From positions 1-41,762 of the forward strand of contig JAEZIZ010000015.1 in assembly GCA_023415915.1 (NCBI GenBank): a DNA stretch of 41,762 bases, given 5' to 3'. The notes beneath the pieces are model-generated. The model searched no databases. It was not told the DNA's origin and saw only the letters and a program-made list of their open reading frames with translations. Position numbers and translations under genes: made by a program. Origin of the DNA: Bacillota bacterium (GTDB lineage: Bacteria; Bacillota; Clostridia; Christensenellales; SZUA-584). Below are positions 1 to 7,345 of the stretch, in pieces (positions within the stretch are counted from its first letter, which is position 1; the number at the start of each line of letters is the position of its first letter).

Positions 1-192
1 AACCCAACACGTTTCTTCGCTGCCATAGCTCTTTTCCGCCTTTTCCGTTACTATGGCAACATTCTACACCCGGCATTGGCCTATTTTACGGACTTGTCAT
101 TGATGATTCATCCTAATAGCCATATAAAATTAAAACTCATTGTACCTGTTATACCCCATTACCGCTCCGTCGAAATTGCAACGTCATGTCGT
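1..192. other. Non-coding window edge, no gene seen
   Basis: This stretch lies downstream of the epimerase-like gene that ends at 193. I see no open frame with gene-like character and no convincing T-tract terminator. A weak inverted repeat (CCATAG near 24, CTATGG near 52) is present, but it is too short and too widely spaced to interpret. Confidence 0.5.
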
Positions 193-1209
193 TTACTTGA
201 TGCGATAATATTCCACATACCAGTCCGCAAATTTCTGCAGGCCTTCCTCAATAGCTGTTTTTGGCTCAAACCCGACTGCTTTCTGCAGCAGATCGACAGA
301 TGCGCACGTCATAGGCACGTCTCCGGGCTGAACCGGCAAATATACTTTGCTGAAAACTATCTCTCTGCCGGCGGCTTTCGTCAGACATTTCTCCAATTTC
401 TCAATAAAGCTCATCAATTTAACCGGCGTGTTGTTCCCAATATTATAGATTTCATGGGGAACCGTACCGGCAGGAGGATTGCCGAGTATTTGTATTATGC
501 CTTCAACAATATCGTCAATGTAGGTAAAATCCCGGTACAAGTCGTTTTCAAAGTCACCGTTGTTGAAAACCTTTATCGGTTCGCCTGCAAAATACCTGTT
601 TGTAAAATCAAAATACGCCATATCAGGGCGGCCGTATGGACCGTAAACCGTAAAAAAGCGAAGCCCGGTAGCGGGTATTTTATAAAGGTAGCTGTAAGTA
701 TACGCTATCAATTCATTGGACTTTTTGGTTGCGGCGTATAATGATATGGGTTTGTCGACAAAATCCGTCTCTGAAAACGGCACCTTGTTGCTTTGCCCAT
801 AAACCGAACTTGAAGAGGCATATACGAGATGGCTGACTGTATAACGTCTGCAGGCCTCAAGTATGTTATAAAAGCCAGTTATATTGCTTGTAATATACGA
901 GTCGGGATTTTCAAGAGAATATCTTACACCCGCCTGTGCCGCCAGGTTTATTGCTATATCGGGTTTATATTCTCGGAAAACATTTAGAACCGTATCTTTA
1001 TCTGAAATATCCCCTTTAAGGAACGTAAACTGCTTGTATTGCTTCAGCAGTTTCAACCGCTCGTATTTTAGATCGACGTCATAATAATCGTTTAGGTTGT
1101 CAATGCCGACGACCCGGCAGCCGTCGCCAAGCAGCCTTTTAGATAGAAAATATCCTATAAAACCCGCTGCGCCGGTAACAAGACAGACTTTATTCGAATC
1201 TTTCTCCAA
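193..1209 (-). CDS. NAD-dependent UDP-glucuronate 4-epimerase-like protein
   Basis: A short-chain dehydrogenase/reductase of the extended nucleotide-sugar epimerase type, 338 residues, close to the usual family length. The N-terminal NAD-binding motif GAAGFIG is at residues 13-19. The catalytic Ser-rich patch (ASSSSVYG) is at about 131-138 and the Tyr158-x3-Lys162 pair follows. The segment YGPYGRPDMA at about 189-198 is typical of the branch that epimerises UDP-glucuronate to UDP-galacturonate, so I prefer that over a plain GalE. The start is a TTG with AAGGGA about 10 nt upstream. A UDP-glucose 6-dehydrogenase, which would make the substrate, is encoded at 7346-8668. I infer that both feed a spore-surface glycan. 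Related epimerases and decarboxylases share the fold, so the exact substrate is not proven. Confidence 0.85.
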   Translation of the reverse strand: MEKDSNKVCLVTGAAGFIGYFLSKRLLGDGCRVVGIDNLNDYYDVDLKYERLKLLKQYKQFTFLKGDISDKDTVLNVFREYKPDIAINLAAQAGVRYSLENPDSYITSNITGFYNILEACRRYTVSHLVYASSSSVYGQSNKVPFSETDFVDKPISLYAATKKSNELIAYTYSYLYKIPATGLRFFTVYGPYGRPDMAYFDFTNRYFAGEPIKVFNNGDFENDLYRDFTYIDDIVEGIIQILGNPPAGTVPHEIYNIGNNTPVKLMSFIEKLEKCLTKAAGREIVFSKVYLPVQPGDVPMTCASVDLLQKAVGFEPKTAIEEGLQKFADWYVEYYRIK

Positions 1210-1299
1210 ATGAACATATTCCCTTCGCCATTTTATTCACCCGAGCATATTTTGACATCAGTTATCAGCGCCAGAATTCCACGGTTTTGCGGCCCTATT

Positions 1300-1336
1300 T
1301 GAATAAGGATGTTCTATTCATTGTTCAGAACATCCT
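1300..1336 (-). terminator. Hairpin downstream of cotE-like gene 1
   Basis: A perfect 10-bp inverted repeat, AGGATGTTCT (1306-1315) and AGAACATCCT (1327-1336), lies 30 nt past the stop of the CotE-like gene at 1367. Read on the minus strand the stem is followed by TATTC, so the T-tract is weak. Almost the same arms occur at 6274-6299 after another CotE-like gene. Confidence 0.6.
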
Positions 1337-1366
1337 GTTTCACGTTATATTCATCGACTCTGTCAT

Positions 1367-1909
1367 CTAGTCGTCTTCGTCGTCCATTGTTTCTCCGATT
1401 TCCTGGGATTTGACATCGTCTTCTTCCGTATTCTCTTCTGTCTGTATGACCTTTACGTTTAATGCGGTTTGACCGATAATCTCCGCGCCAAGCTCATATC
1501 CTACCTGAACCGTTACGCCGGATTCTTCCTGCACGTCGGCTATTACCGTCCCTGTTGGCTCCGGCGCTTTTTCGATCCAGGCCCTTACTTCCTCATTGCT
1601 GTATTTTTCTGCCCCTTCCGCATGAATCGCTACGACATCAGAGAAATTCGTGCTTACTTTCGCGACCTTGGTATCACCGCTTACCCCATACCACAGATTG
1701 ACGTCGAATTTGCCGTTTACCCTGACGCCTTTTCCGTTTTGCACGTTTTCTTCCAGAGAACAACTCAAAATTTCAGCTCCGGTTATGATACAGCCTAATA
1801 TCTCTGAAGGTTTTTTTCTGTCATATGTATTGATATGGATTTCATTATTGAAAGACTGTATGTTTTGACCATATGAAGCCTTTGCGATTATCTTTTTGAT
1901 TACTTCCAT
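1367..1909 (-). CDS. CotE-family outer spore coat protein (paralogue 1)
   Basis: This 180-residue protein resembles Bacillus CotE, the morphogenetic protein that anchors the outer spore coat. It shares the opening IIAKASYG (compare IITKAV), the block PSEILGCIITG, the DVNLWY segment followed by TKVA.VST, and a closing GAEIIGQTALNVKV stretch. The C-terminus is very acidic (EENTEEDD to MDDEDD), as in CotE proteins. I chose the ATG at 1909 because GAGGG lies six bases upstream; the frame is open further but has no better site. It is one of three CotE-like genes in 5.5 kb and sits close to CotSA and CotS homologues. Expression in the mother cell during sporulation is inferred from the family; I see no certain sporulation promoter. 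No enzymatic activity is expected. Confidence 0.85.
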   Translation of the reverse strand: MEVIKKIIAKASYGQNIQSFNNEIHINTYDRKKPSEILGCIITGAEILSCSLEENVQNGKGVRVNGKFDVNLWYGVSGDTKVAKVSTNFSDVVAIHAEGAEKYSNEEVRAWIEKAPEPTGTVIADVQEESGVTVQVGYELGAEIIGQTALNVKVIQTEENTEEDDVKSQEIGETMDDEDD

Positions 1910-1951
1910 TACTATCCCTCTTTCCTGCATTTTCGTTAATCCCTATATTGA

Positions 1952-2067
1952 CACCCCATCAAGCCTCACGCCTTGCTGGGGACCCCGGTATTACCACCCC
2001 AAAAAGCTTCATATCTTTTTGGGGGCCCCGTTTTTACACCCCATCAAGCCTCACGACCTGCCGGGGA
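1952..2067. repeat. Triple GGGGACCCC hairpin repeat, cluster 1
   Basis: Three tandem units (about 1952-1987, 1994-2030 and 2037-2067) fill the gap between two CotE-like genes. Unit 2 has perfect arms AAAAAG and CTTTTT; unit 1 has CAAG and CTTG; unit 3 is decayed. Each keeps an ACCCC left edge and a GGGG right edge, and units 1 and 2 keep the trailing CCCCG. Confidence 0.9.
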
Positions 2068-2080
2068 ATCAGCATTAATT

Positions 2081-2560
2081 TTATTCTGCAACTTCAATCA
2101 CAAGCCTCGAATCTCCGATTACCTCTGCCGAGATAAAAAGTAAAACGACAACCCGTATTTTATTTCCTTCGAGTTCAACGCTGCCGACTACGGGTTCATC
2201 TTCATATTTTGCCGTAGCTACCACAGGCCCTATAGGCCTTCCGCTTCTCTCCGATATAGGTATGGTTTCATGATATACTACATTTGTGCTGACAACAGCC
2301 GTTTCTATGTCATTGTTATAGGAATACCATACGTGGACATCAAAAGACCCCTTCACAGGCACATAATAACGGCTTCGTTCAGGAACTTTCCACTTAAGCG
2401 CTTTTGGTTTTCCAACATTGGTAATGGAGCAGCCCAATATACGTATTGGCGTCGTATCTTTTTTCGGTTCTATATATTTAACATACTCAATGTCTTTGAA
2501 CCCCCTCCCGCATGTAGTTTGCGCTATTATTTCACGAGTAGCTCGATTAACGGATTTCAC
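2081..2560 (-). CDS. CotE-family outer spore coat protein (paralogue 2)
   Basis: A second CotE-like protein, 159 residues from a GTG at 2560 with GGAG eight bases upstream; a TTG at 2581 is open but has a poorer site. Conserved features match paralogue 1: REIIAQTTCG near the start, PIRILGCSITN, DVHVWYSYNND, AVVSTNV, and ISAEVIGDSRLVIEV at the end. It lacks the long acidic tail of paralogue 1 and ends in EVAE. The proteins differ enough that the duplication looks old. Role by family: scaffold of the spore outer coat. Immediately downstream the mRNA would carry the cluster 1 hairpin repeats rather than an ordinary terminator. An inverted repeat at 2689-2722 separates it from the upstream glycosyltransferase, so it may have its own promoter. 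Confidence 0.82.
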   Translation of the reverse strand: MKSVNRATREIIAQTTCGRGFKDIEYVKYIEPKKDTTPIRILGCSITNVGKPKALKWKVPERSRYYVPVKGSFDVHVWYSYNNDIETAVVSTNVVYHETIPISERSGRPIGPVVATAKYEDEPVVGSVELEGNKIRVVVLLFISAEVIGDSRLVIEVAE

Positions 2561-2678
2561 AAAACTCTCTCCTTCCCCCAAAATTCTAACATTCTTTTAT
2601 GCATCAGTTCATTCTCGGATTGATATGTTATATTCTATTCGCAACCCGTACTTATGTTACTCTCTACTTTCCATCTCG

Positions 2679-2722
2679 CTTTTAAAAGAATAAGACCCAT
2701 CATAATATGAATGAGTCTTATT
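2679..2722 (-). terminator. Possible terminator upstream of cotE-like gene 2
   Basis: In the 343-nt gap between 2560 and 2904 an inverted repeat pairs AATAAGACCCAT (2689-2700) with ATGAGTCTTATT (2711-2722) through 12 positions with one wobble. On the minus strand it is followed by CTTTTAAAAG, itself a palindrome. It could end transcripts from the glycosyltransferase side. The rest of the gap (2561-2678) holds no gene. A CATATCAAT box at about 2616-2624 on the minus strand is a weak match to a SigE -10 element. Confidence 0.4.
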
Positions 2723-2878
2723 ACCACCCAAAAAAGCCTTGCATCTTTTTAGGGACCCCGTTATGCTACCCCAAAAAGCCTTGCGTCTTTTTGGGGACCC
2801 CGTTATGCCACCCCAAAAAGCCTTGCGTCTTTTTGGGGACCCCGTTATTGCACCTCATAAAGTCTCTAGGCTTGCCGG
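2723..2878. repeat. Tandem GGGGACCCC hairpin repeats, cluster 2
   Basis: There are four units. Those at 2768-2802 and 2810-2844 are identical including most of their linkers, the one at 2723-2760 differs at a few bases, and a degenerate unit lies at 2851-2878. The perfect arms are AAAAAG and CTTTTT around an 8-nt loop, inside CCCC and GGGG. The 12-mer GTCTCTAGGCTT from the degenerate unit (2862-2873) recurs at 2900-2911 across the stop codon of the glycosyltransferase gene. Confidence 0.92.
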
Positions 2879-2903
2879 ATGATTTTATAAATGTAAAATG
2901 TCT

Positions 2904-4037
2904 CTAGGCTTCAAACAATTCTATCAGTTCTGCGGCTACCCGCTCCCAGGAATACCTTTCCTCGGCCAGCCGCCTCCCCGTCTTGCCCATCTCCAACGCT
3001 ATGTCCTGGCGATCCAGCAATAGTATGATGGCATCGGCAAATGCCTGAGGCTGATTATAGTCGCTTATGATAATACCATTGCCGTTCCCCCTTATTACTT
3101 CGGCGTTCCCCCCCTTATCCGTGGATATTATCGGAAGCCCCGCCGCCATCGCCTCATAGTGTACTCTGGCAAGAGGCTCCCGCCATTGAGACGCGCAAAC
3201 GAATATATCTCCCATATAATAATAGGATATGACGTCCTTTGGAGGAAGAAACCCGGTCATAATTACTTTCGTGTCCAAATCATCCGCCATCTGTCTGACC
3301 TGACGTACATAGCTGTCTTCCTGGTTTTCGCCGTACCATTTGCTGCCCACAATCACAAGCGCCGTTTCAGGATGGCTTGGCAGTACTTTACCGATAGCTT
3401 TTATCAGAATATGGGCGCCTTTTTTAGGGCTCATTCTGCCGATAAAAAGTATAACTTTCTTATCGGCCAAACCATATTTTTGCCTTAACTGGTTTCTTAT
3501 ACGCGACGCCTCGGCAGACCAGACAGGCTGATAAGCATTTACGTCAACGCCGGAGTAAACCGTATGCAGTTTCGATGCCGCTTCGGGATAGAGCTTCTTT
3601 ACCCCCGTCTCAACAAACTTGCTTACCGTGGTTATAAATTTAACTCGTTTGATGCATTTTTCACCCTCCTCTTTCGATATCTTAGAGGGTTGAAACATCT
3701 CGTTATGAAGGCTTAAGCTTATCATGGTTTTCGGAAGCTTTTCCCCAATCATATTTACCCATCGGGGCCTGTTGAAAATATGGATAATATCATACTTATC
3801 ATTTAAATTTTTGATAACATTAGAAATGTAATCCTGCGTCTGCTTTCCGGGAACCCTGATATAATGGACATTGTGGTCGTCTTCCCTCTTTGATAATCTG
3901 ACGTCCTCAACGCAAAACACGGTTACATCATGCTTTTTCTTTATATAAGGTACTACAGCGTCAATATACTGTTGTACCGCACCCCCGCGAATCGGGGGGA
4001 CTGGCAATTTTTCTGTACATATAAGCGCGATCTTCAC
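2904..4037 (-). CDS. cotSA: CotSA-like spore coat glycosyltransferase (GT4 family)
   Basis: A 377-residue GT-B fold glycosyltransferase. The N-terminus MKIALICTEKLPVPPIRGG, the NRPRWV and SLHNEMF segments, the IGRMSPKKG donor-domain start (about 198-206), GSKWYG, and the block SQWREPLARVHYEAMAAG (with the GT4 E-x7-E) all match what I recall of Bacillus subtilis CotSA, a spore-coat protein of the same length. The donor sugar is unknown; UDP-uronic acids are plausible given the dehydrogenase and epimerase nearby. The start is a GTG with AAAGGGG about eight bases upstream. It lies directly downstream of a CotS-family gene, the same pairing as in Bacillus. Its stop codon sits in a short direct repeat shared with the degenerate hairpin unit just beyond it. 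Confidence 0.88.
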   Translation of the reverse strand: MKIALICTEKLPVPPIRGGAVQQYIDAVVPYIKKKHDVTVFCVEDVRLSKREDDHNVHYIRVPGKQTQDYISNVIKNLNDKYDIIHIFNRPRWVNMIGEKLPKTMISLSLHNEMFQPSKISKEEGEKCIKRVKFITTVSKFVETGVKKLYPEAASKLHTVYSGVDVNAYQPVWSAEASRIRNQLRQKYGLADKKVILFIGRMSPKKGAHILIKAIGKVLPSHPETALVIVGSKWYGENQEDSYVRQVRQMADDLDTKVIMTGFLPPKDVISYYYMGDIFVCASQWREPLARVHYEAMAAGLPIISTDKGGNAEVIRGNGNGIIISDYNQPQAFADAIILLLDRQDIALEMGKTGRRLAEERYSWERVAAELIELFEA

Positions 4038-4058
4038 TTTTATAACCCCTTTATATCT

Positions 4059-4175
4059 ACCCCATCAAATCATACGATTTGCTGGGGACCCCAGTATTAT
4101 CACCCCAAAAAGCCCTGTGGCTCTTTGGGGACCCCGCAATTTTCACCCCATCAAGTCTTGCGACTTGCTGAGGAA
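4059..4175. repeat. Triple GGGGACCCC hairpin repeat, cluster 3
   Basis: Units are at about 4059-4092, 4101-4136 and 4144-4175. Arms are CAAATC/GATTTG in the first and CAAGTC/GACTTG in the third, both perfect but different from each other. The middle unit has AGCC/GGCT extended by AAA/TTT. The third unit runs into the coding region of the neighbouring CotS gene and contains its stop codon. Confidence 0.9.
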
Positions 4176-5173
4176 CTTAATATTAATCCAGTCAGAATAG
4201 TTTCCTTTGACGTTTCTAACCTGCCAATTTTCTCTATACTTTCACCCTTGACAGGCTTATTCTTTAAAAACTGGTTCTTTACCGTCCCGAAAAAGCTATG
4301 CGGGAACAGCGCATCAATATATACCATCTTTTTCTCATCAGCCGAGAGCTTATTTCCCCTCTCATACCAAGTTAATATGTCCCTTAAGGTTTCTTCAGTC
4401 CATTTCCCCTGGTCCTCTGCCGTTTTGAGTATTATTTTTCTCAGATCCCTCGCTGCCAGGTCATATGTCACTCCGTCAAGGTCCAAAACACATATGCCTT
4501 TGTGTGTTAAAAGAGCGTTGCCTTTGCCGTAATCCTGATGGCACAACACCACGGCCGGCGAGCCCGGAGATGACAATACACGGTATTGTGAATCCTCGAG
4601 GAATTGAATTGCTTTTTCCCCCAACTCCATAATGCGGTCGACCCATTTTAGATAAGCGTCATAAACAGCCGCTTTTTTCTGACACGAGATATTCTTCCAG
4701 TCGCTGAGCCTGTTTAGCATGGAGCGGTACTGATCCGGCCATTTGGCGAGCTTTGTAGACACTCTGGCTCCTTCGGGAGGGATATACCCTTTAGTGCATT
4801 TATGGAAACGCGCCAGGCCTTCTATGGCAGCCATAAAATCTTCCTGTTTATTAAAGTTAAGCTGCTTTCCATCCACCCATTCATACAAGACAAACAGCTC
4901 GTCATTATAACAAGTTATTGTTTCATCGGCTTTATTTGATATTATGCCGGGCACATACCCGCCGTTTACTTTAATATATTTTTGAGCCCCTACAGAAAAC
5001 AGCGCCTTTTCCAGCGACTGCTTTAATCTTTTCAGACAAATCGCGCCATTTTCGCAAGTTGTTTTCCAAACGGTTTTGACGCCGCCCTGCTGAACGACTT
5101 GTATTTGCTTCGGGCGGACATCATATTGCGCTAACACTGCGCGGGCAATATCCTCCAGCTTTTCATTCTGCAT
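4151..5173 (-). CDS. CotS-family spore coat protein (kinase-like fold), copy 1
   Basis: A 340-residue protein of the CotS/YsxE group, which has the aminoglycoside phosphotransferase/choline kinase fold. Visible motifs are VWKTTCENGAICLKRL (the N-lobe strand with the Lys expected to contact ATP), FVLYEWVDG (hinge), LCHQDYGKGNALL (catalytic-loop H-x-D-x4-N) and VLDLDGVTYDLAARDLRK (the metal-binding DxD region). The catalytic residues look intact, so it may be an active kinase, though no substrate is established for the family. The ATG at 5173 has GGGGGA 11 bases upstream. The last seven residues (SSASRKT) and the stop lie inside a hairpin repeat unit, so the original C-terminus was probably replaced. 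It precedes cotSA and follows a second CotS gene after 30 nt, suggesting one transcript. Confidence 0.85.
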   Translation of the reverse strand: MQNEKLEDIARAVLAQYDVRPKQIQVVQQGGVKTVWKTTCENGAICLKRLKQSLEKALFSVGAQKYIKVNGGYVPGIISNKADETITCYNDELFVLYEWVDGKQLNFNKQEDFMAAIEGLARFHKCTKGYIPPEGARVSTKLAKWPDQYRSMLNRLSDWKNISCQKKAAVYDAYLKWVDRIMELGEKAIQFLEDSQYRVLSSPGSPAVVLCHQDYGKGNALLTHKGICVLDLDGVTYDLAARDLRKIILKTAEDQGKWTEETLRDILTWYERGNKLSADEKKMVYIDALFPHSFFGTVKNQFLKNKPVKGESIEKIGRLETSKETILTGLILSSSASRKT

Positions 5174-5203
5174 ATATCTTTCATTCCCCCATCAAAATAA
5201 GCC

Positions 5204-6244
5204 TTACTTAATCTTCTTTATTATTTCATTATACTTATCCAGTACTTTTTCGCCGGACTGCTCTATGGCAATCATCTCTTTTAGACGGCTGACATATTTT
5301 CCTTCCGTCCAGTCTTTTTCCCTTCCGCGGTAATACTTATCCATTATGCCTGCGAACAGATGCGGGAAAGTAAGGTCAAGCTTTACCACCGCCCACTCAT
5401 CGGCTGTAAGCGGATTTTCCTGTTGATACCATCCAAGAATATCTTGCAATAGTGCGGCGTCCCATTTCCCGTTTTTCTTCATTACCTTATTCAATACTTT
5501 ACGAATATCCCTTGCGGGCAAGTCAATTGTCAATGAATCCGTGTCCAGCACATATACCTTGCCCGATGGGTTAAGTAAAATATTGCCCGCTGCAAAATCC
5601 TGATGGCACAGGCCTCCTTTTGCCGCGATTTTATTCACCCATGTAGTATATTCGGAGCCTCTTAAACCTGCTATAGAGGCTTCCATTCTCTTAAAAAACG
5701 AATCGAATACTTTTAATATTATCTTGCCGAATTCCCCGTGTGTGACTTGGTATTTTTCCCCGTCATAAAAGGCTTTCAACCGGCTGGCATAATCGCTGTA
5801 GTCCTCCAGCCAATTCCCAAGGTGCTGGCGGACTTTTGACTCCTTGGGTGGAACGAAGCCGGCCGACGCCGCATGAAACCGTCCCAGTTCCCGGACAAAA
5901 ATCTCCAGTTCCTTTGGTTTATTGTAGTCCGGGTTTTTTCCTTCGACAGCATCTATCAGTATATAGCATGTTTCCCCTATATTTACATAAGGGCGGCCGT
6001 CAACCGTTGTGTTAACCCTTGGGATTTCAATGCCTCTTTTCTGTAAATGTTGTATGGCTGCCAAAAGAAAAAGCAGCATGGCTTCCGAGTTGGGATGTTT
6101 CTTTAGTATCTTGGTTCCTTTTGTGGTCTCAACCCACCATACTGCCTTCTTTTGTTTATATGACTCCGTTCGTATCTGCTTGACGGTAAAAGGATATTCT
6201 CCTAAAACTTCAGTAAGCGGTTCGGAGCTTTGATTCCTTATCAT
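5204..6244 (-). CDS. cotS: CotS-family spore coat protein (kinase-like fold), copy 2
   Basis: A 346-residue protein closer to Bacillus CotS than copy 1. Shared segments as I recall them are YPFTVKQI near the start, KKAVWWVETTKG, LGRFHAASAGFVPP, LGNWLEDY, SEYTTWV, the catalytic-loop LCHQDFAAGNILL, YVLDTDSLTIDLPARDIRK, and DLTFPHLFAGIMDKYY. The H-x-D and D-x-D residues of the kinase fold are present. I chose the ATG at 6244 because AGGAGG sits five bases upstream; the frame stays open to a TTG at 6265 with no better site. In Bacillus, CotS localises to the coat and depends on CotE; here CotE-like genes flank the pair. A strong hairpin at 6268-6299 separates it from the CotE-like gene upstream, so CotS-CotS-CotSA may be its own unit. 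Confidence 0.88.
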   Translation of the reverse strand: MIRNQSSEPLTEVLGEYPFTVKQIRTESYKQKKAVWWVETTKGTKILKKHPNSEAMLLFLLAAIQHLQKRGIEIPRVNTTVDGRPYVNIGETCYILIDAVEGKNPDYNKPKELEIFVRELGRFHAASAGFVPPKESKVRQHLGNWLEDYSDYASRLKAFYDGEKYQVTHGEFGKIILKVFDSFFKRMEASIAGLRGSEYTTWVNKIAAKGGLCHQDFAAGNILLNPSGKVYVLDTDSLTIDLPARDIRKVLNKVMKKNGKWDAALLQDILGWYQQENPLTADEWAVVKLDLTFPHLFAGIMDKYYRGREKDWTEGKYVSRLKEMIAIEQSGEKVLDKYNEIIKKIK

Positions 6245-6267
6245 TTCTACCTCCTGATCCTTCAATA

Positions 6268-6299
6268 ATAAAAGGATGCTCTATATATGTAGAACACCC
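6268..6299 (-). terminator. Intrinsic terminator downstream of cotE-like gene 3
   Basis: A 10-bp stem pairs GGATGCTCTA (6274-6283) with TAGAACACCC (6290-6299), including two wobble pairs, around a 6-nt loop. On the minus strand it is followed by TTTTATT (6273 downward). The arms are nearly those of the hairpin after CotE-like gene 1 (1306-1336). Confidence 0.7.
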
Positions 6300-6395
6300 T
6301 TCGGCAAGGCTTTTGTCAGGCTATCTTAACCATGGTATTATAAGACTCCATAAGTATATATCCTTTTTTGTATGTCTGTTCTACTGTTATTTTTG

Positions 6396-6866
6396 TTATT
6401 CAAACACCTTGACATTGATCACTGTCTCACCAATGACTTCCGCTTCAAGCATATACTCTATTTGAACTGCAACCATATTTTCTCCTGTTTGTACGACGAC
6501 AGGATTGCCTATGCATTTCGGTGTGCCTCTTATCCATACATAAACGTCCTCATGGCTGAACTCTTCATTTCCCTGTTTCTCTATATTAATGATATCCGTC
6601 AGTACTGCATTGACCTTGGAAATTCTGGTATCATCATTTGATTTATACCAAACATGTATGCCAAAATTAAGATCCACTTTTACTTGTTTGCTCTTTCCAT
6701 CATCCCCCTCAATGGAAGACCTTAATATTTTAGCTCCGCTGATCTTACAGCCCAGTATATCAATATGCTTATCCTCTTCATTGATTGCGATATTGACAGT
6801 GTTCTGGAACGTTTGATTGATATGGCCAAACACGGCTCGTGTAATTATCTTTTTGGAATCCTCCAC
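6396..6866 (-). CDS. CotE-family outer spore coat protein (paralogue 3)
   Basis: The third CotE-like protein, 156 residues if started at the GTG at 6866. GGAGGGGG lies nine bases before that GTG, while the TTG at 6905 has no recognisable site. The trimmed start also puts the family opening KKIITRAVFG in its usual place. Further family blocks are HIDILGCKISGAKIL, NFGIHVWYKSNDDT, ISKVNAVLTDI and LEAEVIGETVINVKVFE. The predicted role is outer-coat scaffold in the mother cell. It lies 127 nt downstream of the amphi-Trp gene and is followed by a terminator whose arms resemble those after paralogue 1, suggesting that gene and terminator were duplicated together. Confidence 0.83.
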   Translation of the reverse strand: MEDSKKIITRAVFGHINQTFQNTVNIAINEEDKHIDILGCKISGAKILRSSIEGDDGKSKQVKVDLNFGIHVWYKSNDDTRISKVNAVLTDIINIEKQGNEEFSHEDVYVWIRGTPKCIGNPVVVQTGENMVAVQIEYMLEAEVIGETVINVKVFE

Positions 6867-6939
6867 AGTTTTGCGCCCCCCTCCATAAATTACTTTACTT
6901 ACCAAGACTGATTACGCCCTTTTTAACATGTATAAGTAT

Positions 6940-6972
6940 ATACCCGGTTAAGATATATACTTCACCGGGTAT
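6940..6972. other. Hairpin between amphi-Trp gene and cotE-like gene 3
   Basis: A perfect 8-bp inverted repeat, ATACCCGG (6940-6947) and CCGGGTAT (6965-6972), lies 20 nt past the stop of the amphi-Trp gene. It has no clear T-tract on the minus strand. It could be a weak terminator or an operator for the CotE-like gene. Confidence 0.4.
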
Positions 6973-6992
6973 TATTTTATTAATATAGCCGA

Positions 6993-7253
6993 TTACTGTT
7001 CCTCTTCTTCTTCCTCTTCCTCTTCTTCTTCCTCTTCTACCTGCTCGGCATTTACCCAGGAGATTTTTACCGCCAGAGCTCCTTCATATTCGTCATTTTC
7101 ATATTTAATCTTGTACTCTAATTCTTTATCATCCGGAATGCTCACGTTCTGTGATTCAACAACAAGACTATTTTTAAGGAATTTTGTAGGCAATTCCTTT
7201 AAATAGGCAAATATTTCATCCTGTGATCCCACAAATTTGTCTTGATACTTCAT
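6993..7253 (-). CDS. Amphi-Trp domain protein with poly-glutamate tail
   Basis: A protein of 86 residues. Residues 1-67 fit the small amphi-Trp domain family: KYQDKFVGSQDEI at the start, a helix ending in FLKNSLVVESQNVSIP, the charged strand ELEYKIKYEND, and a final strand ALAVKISW with the characteristic Trp. The family has no established biochemical function. The C-terminus is a run of 13 glutamates ending in Gln, encoded by a GAA/GAG microsatellite that could change length by slippage. The ATG at 7253 has GAGAGG about 11 bases upstream. It lies between the UDP-glucose dehydrogenase and CotE-like gene 3. The acidic tail echoes the acidic ends of CotE proteins, so coat association is possible, but that is only inference. 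Confidence 0.75.
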   Translation of the reverse strand: MKYQDKFVGSQDEIFAYLKELPTKFLKNSLVVESQNVSIPDDKELEYKIKYENDEYEGALAVKISWVNAEQVEEEEEEEEEEEEEQ

Positions 7254-7345
7254 ATAGCTATCGACCTCTCAAATAAGTTAGTTTGTTACTAATAATATTA
7301 TTCTTGATACAATGAAAATGTGAGTTGTAATTAAAACAAATGAGT

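Noticed and set aside
2723..2844. Tandem repeats as a CRISPR array
   Set aside because: Units are palindromic, the linkers between them are only about 7 nt and nearly identical, and no spacers or Cas genes are present.
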